Shown piece after piece: positions 1 through 6,367 of a stretch of DNA of 24,297 nt. The stretch comes from CAWELS01 sp964468205 (GTDB lineage: Bacteria; Acidobacteriota; Terriglobia; Bryobacterales; Bryobacteraceae). Every line of letters begins with the position of its first letter. The stretch's first letter is position 1. A program made the position numbers and the translations under genes. The notes under the pieces are model-generated. The model saw only the letters and a program-made list of their open reading frames with translations. It had not been told where the DNA came from and did not search any database. The DNA lies in assembly GCA_964468205.1 (NCBI GenBank), contig CAYXVG010000078.1, positions 1 through 24,297 of the forward strand. The letters run 5' to 3'.

Positions 1-762
1 CTCGGAGATCTGGTGCTCAAGGACAAGGAGCGTCCGCAGCCGCGGGCGGGGCGTCTTGACCTGCTTCTCCAAGACGCCGAAACGAACAAGCGGTACGAGG
101 TCGAACTCCAACTCGGAAAGACCGACGCGGCGCACATCATTCGCACTATCGAGTACTGGGATATTGAGCGCAAGCGATATCCGCAATATGACCATTCGGC
201 AGTGATTGTCGCTGAGGATATCACTGGTCGATTCCTAAACGTCATCAGCCTGTTCAACGGGTCCATCCCTCTCGTGGCAATCCAACTGAGCGCAGTCCGG
301 CTTGGCGACTCAGTTTCTTTGGTGTTCTCCAAGGTGCTCGACGAAATGCGCCTCGGGCTCGTAGATGAGGACGAGGAAGTTCAGGCTGTGGCTGACCGTT
401 CGTATTGGGAGGCTCGCGCGAGCAAACACACTCTCGACATGGCAGACGAGATGCTCGAAGTCGTCCGCGCTCTCGATCCGGCCATCGAGCTCAAGTACAA
501 CAAGTTCTACATTGGGCTTGCGAAGGGCGGTCAACCGAACAACTTCGTTATCTTTCGGCCTAAGAAGGACTGGCTGCGTCTGGAGGTGCGGCTTGATCGC
601 TCAGACGAAACCCGGGCGCAGCTCGACGCTTCTGGCCTCGACGTCATGGACTACGACGCCCGACGGGGGCGCTACCGAATCCGCTTGGCCAAGGGCGACA
701 CCACAAAGCACAAGGACTTCCTTGCCGAGCTGATGACGAAGGCTTTCGGAGGCGCCGCATAA
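1..762 (+). CDS. Nuclease-like integron cassette protein, 5' truncated by the window edge
   Basis: The reading frame is open from base 1 (first in-frame GTG at 13), so the true start lies outside the window; about 253 residues are visible. The N-terminal part has a GRLDLLL strand followed by YEVELQLG and a conserved-looking helix (HIIRTIEYWDIERKRYP). The spacing of Asp, then Glu-x-Glu-Leu-Gln, resembles the core of a PD-(D/E)XK nuclease fold with Gln in place of the usual Lys; this is a fold-level guess. The C-terminal part (NKFYIGLAKGG, then alternating basic and acidic strands) looks like a separate small alpha/beta domain of unknown role, perhaps related to DUF4268/DUF5655-type tails. The TAA stop at 760-762 lies inside an attC-like site, which is typical of integron cassette genes. 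A defence or DNA-processing role is possible but unproven. Confidence 0.75.
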   Translation, partial: LGDLVLKDKERPQPRAGRLDLLLQDAETNKRYEVELQLGKTDAAHIIRTIEYWDIERKRYPQYDHSAVIVAEDITGRFLNVISLFNGSIPLVAIQLSAVRLGDSVSLVFSKVLDEMRLGLVDEDEEVQAVADRSYWEARASKHTLDMADEMLEVVRALDPAIELKYNKFYIGLAKGGQPNNFVIFRPKKDWLRLEVRLDRSDETRAQLDASGLDVMDYDARRGRYRIRLAKGDTTKHKDFLAELMTKAFGGAA

Positions 763-827
763 CAACCGTTTGCAGCCGGCGGCCGGCGCAATCGTGTGGC
801 CGCCGGCTGCACGCGGATACGTTAGGC
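757..827 (+). other. Integron attC-like recombination site
   Basis: The site begins with GCATAAC (757-763, R''-like, 6 of 7 complementary to the far end) and ends with GTTAGGC (821-827), which fits the R' consensus GTTRRRY exactly. Between them lies a perfect 13-bp inverted repeat, GCAGCCGGCGGCC (772-784) with GGCCGCCGGCTGC (798-810), around a 13-nt loop, with short CCG/CGG matches in the L''/L' region. Length (71 bp), the inverted-repeat layout and the upstream gene stop codon lying inside the R'' box are all as expected for attC. No integrase gene and no second attC are visible, so whether this is an integron end or a CALIN-like array cannot be decided here. Confidence 0.8.
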
Positions 828-1035
828 GGCAAAGACAGCCAGCCCAGTCCCAGCCCTCCCACCCTCGACGCATCGCCGGAATCGCGGTGCATCCCGCCGC
901 AACTTTCCATGCAATCCCCATAGCAGCGACCCCTGCCTGCGGTTTCGTTCACCGGTCTGTTAGACCAGTTTCGCGCCCACCCCACGCTCGCGGCCCCCGC
1001 CTCGGCACTCGCGAAACCGGCCCAACAAATCTATG
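828..1035. other. Non-coding spacer between attC-like site and repeat copy A
   Basis: I see no convincing gene here. ORFs crossing it have compositions typical of shadow frames in C-rich sequence. The only structure found is a short hairpin, GGTCT-gtt-AGACC (954-966), without a T-tract. Confidence 0.5.
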
Positions 1036-1348
1036 CGTTCACACCCTTTTCCACCCCGCCATCCCACTGAAACCAAACGACTTCCTCCTTCACCCGCCGC
1101 TTACCCTTTCATCCACCGTGCTATAACCATCAGCAGGATGACCAACGCGCGCACAATCCGGACAGCCGCCCCCGTCGAACACCCCCACGCCGCTCCCTTC
1201 CGCCCCCAGCGCGCCCGCGGCCCCCGCCTCCGAATCGCATCCGCCACCGGCGGGGTGCCAGTTCAGGGGCTTATCTGCGTGATAAACATTCCAACTAAGG
1301 TCCCAAACTGGCACCCCTTCGCAGCGGAAGCGCCCCCTCCGTGAACTC
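1036..1348 (+). repeat. 313-bp dispersed direct repeat, copy A
   Basis: This stretch aligns without gaps to 3641-3953 (constant offset 2605). By eye there are 12 substitutions, all in the first 154 bp; positions 1190-1348 are identical to the other copy. The strand is C-rich and no supported gene lies inside. The identical half contains a 66-bp element with 12-bp inverted termini. The two copies are in the same orientation on either side of the HD-phosphohydrolase/YwgA-like gene pair. Confidence 0.9.
1252..1317. repeat. 66-bp palindrome-ended element inside repeat copy A
   Basis: GGGGTGCCAGTT (1252-1263) is the exact reverse complement of AACTGGCACCCC (1306-1317). The arms enclose 42 bp and pairing continues imperfectly inward. 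The shape suggests a REP/MITE-like unit or a stem-forming element. No flanking target duplication could be recognised. Confidence 0.7.
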
Positions 1349-1580
1349 GTCGGCCGGCGCTGCCGGGCCACTGAAAGTCCGCTTCGATCGGTTCGCCCAT
1401 CCACTCCCCACCCTACCGGCTGGTGCCGCTCATCGTCGGAATCGCGACTGAAGAAGCCTGCGAAGGGATTCCACGGCTGTTGCCCCGAGTGGCGCTCTGG
1501 ATCCCGCAAGTTGTCAGCTCTGACTCTATGTTCCCGGATTGCGGCCGCCGGCCTTCATCCGCTCCATAGGTGCACACTAT
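1349..1580. other. Non-coding leader region upstream of the HD gene
   Basis: I see no gene, RNA or repeat that I can support here. It separates repeat copy A from the putative promoter of the HD-domain gene. Confidence 0.4.
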
Positions 1581-1610
1581 CTGACGGAATTGTTGTGAAG
1601 ATGTTATGCT
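1581..1610 (+). promoter_or_regulatory. Candidate sigma-70-type promoter for the HD/YwgA-like operon
   Basis: CTGACG (1581-1586, 4 of 6 to TTGACA) and TATGCT (1605-1610, 4 of 6 to TATAAT) are separated by 18 bp. The -10 lies 27 bp before the ATG at 1638, in a locally AT-richer stretch. The match is modest and rests on sequence alone. Confidence 0.3.
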
Positions 1611-1637
1611 TTTTCTTCAGAATGTCGAACAGTCGCC

Positions 1638-2963
1638 ATGGCCGTTTCGGACAAGATCATCCGCGACCCTATTCACGGCTTCGTCAAGCTCTCCACTTGG
1701 GAGCTTGACGTAATCGATCATCCGGTTTTCCAGCGCCTTAGGCACATCCGGCAGTTGGCGCTCACCGAAATGGTCTACCCGGGTTCTTGCCACACCCGGT
1801 TTGAGCATTCCCTGGGAGTGATGCAGGTCGCGACAATGATGTTCGACCAGCTTCGGCAGCGGCTGGAAGAATCTGAAGAAATCCATCCGAAGTTCACGGG
1901 AGAGGATCTCAATAGGGCCCGCTTGATTGTTCGGTTCGCTGCGCTGCTGCATGACGTCGGACACTGCCCCTTCTCACATGCCGGCGAGGACGTAATGCCG
2001 ACAAATCCGGCTACGGGCAAGAAATATAAACATGAGGATTACTCGAGGGCGTTGATTCAATACCTCCTGCGCGATGTCATCGACAACCACCCGGCAAACA
2101 ATCTGAAGATCTCGGTCGACGAGATATGCGATTTTCTGCACAACGACGGCAGTCTTCCGCTTCAATTGCTGTTTTGGCGTCCCTTGATCACTGGCCAAAT
2201 TGATGCGGACCGTGCCGACTACCTCCTGAGGGACTCACATCACACAGGCGTCGCATATGGCCAATACGATATCAGCCGTCTCGTTGCCACGCTGCGCGCT
2301 GTTCGAGACCCCGAAACCGAAAGCTTGATGATTGGCGTCGAGAAAGGTGGTATCCAGGCCGTCGAAGGCTTGATCTTGGCCCGGTACATGATGTTCGTGC
2401 AAGTATACTTTCATCACACTCGGCGGGCCTATGATCACCATGTCACGCAAGTACTCGCGCACCTGCTCAAACAACAATATCAGGATGACTATGGGGAATC
2501 GGGAACCTTCCCCCCGCCAAGAAATCTTCCAGACAAGTCTGTCCAGCAGAATCTGAAGGAGTATCTTGGCTGGGCGGACCCTCGTGTCTGGCTGGCTATC
2601 GACTCTGACGCCGCTGGTTCAGATGGCCAGCGGATCAGGGGCCGCCGCCATGACCGCCGCGTCTACGAAACGCCGCATTTCCCCTCGCCCCGCGAAATGG
2701 ATCGTTTCTACGAAACGGTGGTACCGGCGCTGAAAACCTTAGGGGGACGGGTCGACAAAGCCGATAACTCTTGGTACAAGTTCGACAAATCGGCAGACAT
2801 AAGGGTGGCGACAACAGACAGCGGCATCGATCCAGACCCGGTGCCGTTGTCGGAAAGATCTTCCCTTGTCCGAGCGTTGGAAGAGGTTACCCAACGTCGA
2901 GTATACGTCCCTTTTGAGAGCAAAGAAAAAGCGAAGATTGCAGTGCGAAGTATGATATCGTAG
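1638..2963 (+). CDS. HD-superfamily phosphohydrolase (YwfO/dNTP triphosphohydrolase-like)
   Basis: A 441-residue protein, about the length of B. subtilis YwfO. The N-terminus KIIRDPIHGFVKL is the usual opening of COG1078-type HD proteins. Metal ligands are visible: H57 in HTRFEHSLGV, the H105-D106 pair in LLHDVGHCPFSH and D191 in IDADRADYLLRD. Related enzymes (EF1143, YwfO, SAMHD1) hydrolyse dNTPs, so a soluble dNTPase or other nucleotide phosphohydrolase is likely; the exact substrate cannot be read from sequence. The last ~150 residues (from about PPPRNLPDKS) are less conserved. The ATG at 1638 is chosen because the HD-family N-terminus begins immediately after it, though no good Shine-Dalgarno precedes it. 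The next gene follows after 8 nt, indicating an operon. Low-GC codon usage and flanking repeats suggest acquisition by transfer. Confidence 0.85.
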   Translation: MAVSDKIIRDPIHGFVKLSTWELDVIDHPVFQRLRHIRQLALTEMVYPGSCHTRFEHSLGVMQVATMMFDQLRQRLEESEEIHPKFTGEDLNRARLIVRFAALLHDVGHCPFSHAGEDVMPTNPATGKKYKHEDYSRALIQYLLRDVIDNHPANNLKISVDEICDFLHNDGSLPLQLLFWRPLITGQIDADRADYLLRDSHHTGVAYGQYDISRLVATLRAVRDPETESLMIGVEKGGIQAVEGLILARYMMFVQVYFHHTRRAYDHHVTQVLAHLLKQQYQDDYGESGTFPPPRNLPDKSVQQNLKEYLGWADPRVWLAIDSDAAGSDGQRIRGRRHDRRVYETPHFPSPREMDRFYETVVPALKTLGGRVDKADNSWYKFDKSADIRVATTDSGIDPDPVPLSERSSLVRALEEVTQRRVYVPFESKEKAKIAVRSMIS

Positions 2964-2971
2964 GAGACACA

Positions 2972-3550
2972 ATGCGCTTGAACTCGGAAATCCCCTGGGA
3001 ACGGTATGCGCTGATCGCCGAACTCGTCCGGCGTTTCGAAAGCAATTCAGTGACGCTGCGCAAGACAGCCCTGCAGAAGATGATCTTCCTGCTCGAACGA
3101 TCCTTCGGAGTGGATTGCGATTACAACTACACCCTCTACACTTATGGCCCGTTCTGTGCCGACGTTGCTCGCGATCTCGAAATCGTGGAAAGCTTCGGAG
3201 GCGTCACGGTGGAATACGACCCCAATTGCAGAGGATACGATCTCCGGCCCGGTCCCGCCACCGATGAACTGCGGGCGCGGGCGCAGAACTTCCTCGCCCA
3301 GATCAGCAATCAACTCGACCAGTTGATCGGGGATTACGGCCGCGCCTCCGCAAAGGATCTCGAACTGCGATCCACAATTACCTACCTCGCCAAACCCGAC
3401 AGAACGGACGAAGAACTGATACAGCAGGTCCGTCAGGTTAAGCCACACTTCCCAGAGCAACTGATCGCCGCGGCGCTGCACGAACTCCAGGAGAAAGGCT
3501 ATCTCGACCGAGTGACGCAAACCCTCGAAGAATCACGTGCGTCCTGCTAA
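2972..3550 (+). CDS. YwgA-like protein, partner of the HD phosphohydrolase
   Basis: A 192-residue protein. The segment around residues 28-72 (RKTALQKMIFLLERSFGV, then YTLYTYGPFCADVARDLE) matches the pattern of YwgA and the wider SocA/Panacea (DUF4065)-like families: a basic LQK-x-I/L-Y/F-LL helix followed by a YGP turn and an acidic helix. The rest is helical and ends with a winged-helix-like segment. In B. subtilis ywgA lies directly next to the HD gene ywfO, the same pairing as here, which strengthens both assignments (from memory of that genome). Shine-Dalgarno AGGAG (2962-2966) overlaps the upstream stop and sets this start. The biochemical function is unknown; a regulator or antitoxin-like partner of the HD enzyme is an inference. 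Confidence 0.7.
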   Translation: MRLNSEIPWERYALIAELVRRFESNSVTLRKTALQKMIFLLERSFGVDCDYNYTLYTYGPFCADVARDLEIVESFGGVTVEYDPNCRGYDLRPGPATDELRARAQNFLAQISNQLDQLIGDYGRASAKDLELRSTITYLAKPDRTDEELIQQVRQVKPHFPEQLIAAALHELQEKGYLDRVTQTLEESRASC

Positions 3551-3640
3551 CCGGACCACGCCTAGGTTCGCAAATCGTCACTCCGCGCCCAATAACTCCG
3601 ATCCCCCCGAATCACCCGTTTTCGCTCGGCCCCGCTCTCC

Positions 3641-3953
3641 CGTTCACACCCTTTTTCACCCTGCCATCCCCCTGAAACCAAACAACTTCCTCCTTCACAC
3701 GCCGCTTACCCTTTCATCCGCCGTGCTATAACAATCAGCAGGATGACCAACGCACGCACAACCCGGACAGCCGCCCCCGCCGAACACACCCACACCGCTC
3801 CCTTCCGCCCCCAGCGCGCCCGCGGCCCCCGCCTCCGAATCGCATCCGCCACCGGCGGGGTGCCAGTTCAGGGGCTTATCTGCGTGATAAACATTCCAAC
3901 TAAGGTCCCAAACTGGCACCCCTTCGCAGCGGAAGCGCCCCCTCCGTGAACTC
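3641..3953 (+). repeat. 313-bp dispersed direct repeat, copy B
   Basis: This is the second copy of the repeat at 1036-1348, same orientation. It fills most of the 437-bp gap between the YwgA-like gene and the methyltransferase gene. The last 159 bp are identical to copy A, while the first 154 bp carry 12 substitutions. The rest of the gap (3551-3640 and 3954-3987) shows nothing recognisable. Confidence 0.9.
3857..3922. repeat. 66-bp palindrome-ended element inside repeat copy B
   Basis: GGGGTGCCAGTT (3857-3868) and AACTGGCACCCC (3911-3922) form the same 12-bp perfect inverted repeat as in copy A, and the whole 66 bp is identical between the two copies. Confidence 0.7.
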
Positions 3954-3987
3954 CATCAATCTCCGAGCCCTCTGTGCCCCCCCGGGG

Positions 3988-4974
3988 TCACTCGATAATC
4001 CCGTCCCGCAGCATGCTGTTCGTCAGCACCGGGATCGGCTCGCAGCTCCCGTTCAACGGATCGAACATCAGCCGGTAGGAGCCCGAAGCCCCCTGCCGCT
4101 CCATCACGTCCCAGCCACGCACGAAGTAAGGGCAATCGTCATTCATGCACACATACAGAAAATCGTTCGGCCATTCCGTCCAAATATGCTGCGGCACCTC
4201 CCACTTCCGCAGCCCGGACTGGCAGTACGGGCACCGGAGCGTCTCCCCAACCCGCTCCTTCCGCGCCGCCACCGTCTCCGCATCCGCAAGCGCCGCCACC
4301 TCCACCGCCGGCTCGCCCGCCGCCTGCGCGAACACCGCGTACACCGGATCGCTCGCGATACCCGCGCTCGCGTACTTGTCGCTCTCCGGCCGGGGCTTGC
4401 CCCGCGACACGAAAATCCGCGTGTCTCCATACACGCCCGCCCGCTCGAAGTATTCCTTCACCAGAATCACTCGCTCGTCCTCGGAAAGCTCCTCCCACAC
4501 CTTCACCACCTTCTGCGGGAAGAACCGGTTCGAGAAGATCACCAGAAACACGCCGCCCGGGCGCAGCACTCGCCGCACGTCCCGGAACACCTCCACCGGC
4601 TTCGTCATGTAGTCCACCGATACCGTGCAGATCACCGCGTCGAACGAGTCCTCCGCGAACGGAAGCGCGGGCTCGCGGTTCAGGTCGTGGAGAACGAAAT
4701 CCGTAAGCGCTTGGTTGGCCGCCAACTCCCGCTCGTTCAGTCCGAGTCCGGTCACCGTGCCGGGATTGAGGCCGGCGGGCAGGTGGGAGTCGTGGCTCGC
4801 CATCAGATCCAGGATGTCCGGCGAGGGGTGCGTCACCACCCTCCCGATCACCTCGGATACGGTCCGCAGCGCCTCCTCGTCAAGGTGCTGCACCAGCCGG
4901 TTCGTTTCGTAAAAAAGCGCATCGTCGGCTTCGTCGGCCCGCGCGAACATATCGGTGCAGAGATTCCCATCCAT
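3988..4974 (-). CDS. Class I SAM-dependent methyltransferase with C-terminal zinc ribbon
   Basis: A 328-residue protein. Residues ~53-145 form a Methyltransf_11-type Rossmann core: ILDLMASHDSHLP corresponds to motif I, although it lacks the usual Gly-rich loop; LPFAEDSFDAVICTVSVDYM to motifs III/IV; and VRRVLRPGGVFLVIFSNR to the post-core strand. The C-terminal part carries C248-x2-C251 and C276-x4-C281, a probable zinc ribbon (Ogr/Delta-like). The substrate is unknown. It lies 71 nt downstream of a cupin gene on the same strand and is probably cotranscribed with it. The degenerate motif I could mean altered SAM binding, but the rest of the fold looks intact. Confidence 0.8.
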   Translation of the reverse strand: MDGNLCTDMFARADEADDALFYETNRLVQHLDEEALRTVSEVIGRVVTHPSPDILDLMASHDSHLPAGLNPGTVTGLGLNERELAANQALTDFVLHDLNREPALPFAEDSFDAVICTVSVDYMTKPVEVFRDVRRVLRPGGVFLVIFSNRFFPQKVVKVWEELSEDERVILVKEYFERAGVYGDTRIFVSRGKPRPESDKYASAGIASDPVYAVFAQAAGEPAVEVAALADAETVAARKERVGETLRCPYCQSGLRKWEVPQHIWTEWPNDFLYVCMNDDCPYFVRGWDVMERQGASGSYRLMFDPLNGSCEPIPVLTNSMLRDGIIE

Positions 4975-5045
4975 GTTTCATCGGATGAATCTCCCGCCGC
5001 GCGCGATGCACGGGGCTGGGAGCCCGCCGCGCCGCCGCCCCGCAC

Positions 5046-5336
5046 CTACTTCAACGCGATCACCAGCGAACGCATCGGCCCCTTGCCCACGTTAATCAGC
5101 GCAGGAGCCATCTCGGAGCGGTCATGCCAGATGACCTCCCCGGCCTTGCGCTCGCGCGTCGTCTTCTCGCCCGTCTCCGGATCCACGCGCTCGTACTTCG
5201 TATCGTTCAGGAACACGATGATCTGGTCCGTCGCGCGCAGATAGGGGACTCGCTCACCGCCCGGAGGGATCACGCGCTCGGTCACCTCGGCGCGCACGTT
5301 TTCAAGAACAACCTTGCGGGTGATAGGATCGGCCAT
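5046..5336 (-). CDS. Small single-domain cupin protein
   Basis: A 96-residue protein with the strand pattern of a cupin barrel: VPYLRATDQIIVFLNDTKYERV, then RERKAGEVIWHDRSEMAPALINVGKGPMRSLVIAL. The usual HxH metal site is absent (LRATDQ in that place), with only one His near GEVIWHDR, so metal-dependent catalysis is doubtful and a sensor or binding role is equally possible. It reads divergently from the Gfo/Idh/MocA gene, with 50 bp between the two starts, and lies upstream of the methyltransferase on its own strand. Confidence 0.65.
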   Translation of the reverse strand: MADPITRKVVLENVRAEVTERVIPPGGERVPYLRATDQIIVFLNDTKYERVDPETGEKTTRERKAGEVIWHDRSEMAPALINVGKGPMRSLVIALK

Positions 5337-5386
5337 GGCCCATTATCGCCACGATTCGCCCGCCCGCGGCAACGAAGTTCGGTAGT

Positions 5387-6355
5387 ATGGCAATGATGTT
5401 GAACTGGGTGGTGGTTGGCGTAGGCGATATCGCGAAGAACCGGGTCATCCCCGCGATCCAGGCCGAATCCCGGAGCGGGCTCTACGGCATCGTGACCCGC
5501 GACCTCTCGAAGGCCGATCGCTACGGCTGCCGCGCCTGGACGAACCTCGAAAGCGCGCTCGCCGATGACTCCGTGAACGCGGTCTACATCGCGACGCCCG
5601 TCGTTTACCATGCCCCGCGGTCCATCGCCGCCATGCGCGCCGGCCGCGACGTGCTCTGCGAAAAGCCCGTCGCCATGCACTACGCCGAGGCCGAAAGCAT
5701 GGTCCAGGCGCAGGAGGAAACCGGACGGGCTCTCGCCATCGCCTACTACCGGAGGCTCTACCCCAAGGTCAACCGGGCGCGGCAGTTGATCAACCAGGGC
5801 GTCATCGGCCGGCCCCTGCTGGCCGAGATCAACTGCGGCGAGTACTTCAACGCCGATGGCGGATGGCGCGCCTGGCTGCTCGATCCCGAGATGGCCGGCG
5901 GCGGACCGCTCTACGACATCGGCTCCCACCGCATTGACCTGCTCAACTACATGTTTGGACGGCCCGTCCGCGCCACCGGCCAGATCTCGAACGTCGTCCA
6001 CGACAACAACGTCGAGGACTGCGCCACCGTCCTCATCGAGTACGAGAACGGAGTCCGCGGCATCGTCGACGTCCGCTGGCACTCGCACGTCAGCCGCGAC
6101 GCCTTCCGCATCCTCGGAACCGAGGGCGAAATGGACCTCTCGCCCCTCAATGGCCCGCGCCTGCTCCACCCCGGCGGCGTCGAGGAAATCCGGAATCACG
6201 CCAACGTCCACTACCCCTGCGTCAAGAACTTCGTCGACCACGTCCTCGACGGAACCCCGCTCGCCGCCCCCGCCCACCGCGCCATCCAGACCGACTGGGT
6301 CACCCAACAGGTCATGCAAACCCACGCCGAAACGCGCTACGTCTATATTCGCTAA
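5387..6355 (+). CDS. Gfo/Idh/MocA-family NAD(P)-dependent oxidoreductase
   Basis: A 322-residue protein of normal family length. The N-terminal Rossmann fold shows VVVGVGDIAKNRVIPAI (dinucleotide-binding GxGxIA variant) and the family's EKP signature in LCEKPVAMHYAEAE. The C-terminal domain has GGGPLYDIGSHRIDLLNYMFG, where the Asp and His are the usual substrate/catalytic residues. Members oxidise or reduce sugars and inositols; which sugar cannot be told. The start (ATG 5387) could instead be either of the in-frame ATGs two or three codons later. No signal peptide is present, so it is cytoplasmic. It converges with the heparinase-like gene, only 12 bp between their stop codons. Confidence 0.88.
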   Translation: MAMMLNWVVVGVGDIAKNRVIPAIQAESRSGLYGIVTRDLSKADRYGCRAWTNLESALADDSVNAVYIATPVVYHAPRSIAAMRAGRDVLCEKPVAMHYAEAESMVQAQEETGRALAIAYYRRLYPKVNRARQLINQGVIGRPLLAEINCGEYFNADGGWRAWLLDPEMAGGGPLYDIGSHRIDLLNYMFGRPVRATGQISNVVHDNNVEDCATVLIEYENGVRGIVDVRWHSHVSRDAFRILGTEGEMDLSPLNGPRLLHPGGVEEIRNHANVHYPCVKNFVDHVLDGTPLAAPAHRAIQTDWVTQQVMQTHAETRYVYIR

Positions 6356-6367
6356 CGCGGCCGCGCG

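Noticed and set aside
1033..1344. A protein-coding gene within repeat copy A (and its equivalent in copy B)
   Set aside because: The two copies differ in ways that do not preserve a protein, and the translations are Pro/Ala/Arg-rich with no domain or ribosome site.
3540..3575. A second attC-like site after the YwgA-like gene (GCTAAC then TAGGTTCG)
   Set aside because: There is no internal inverted repeat and no GTTRRRY box at a suitable spacing.
6356..6365. CGCGGCCGCG palindrome between convergent genes as a terminator
   Set aside because: It is short, has no loop or T-run, and a similar palindrome at 22578-22589 suggests chance in high-GC sequence.
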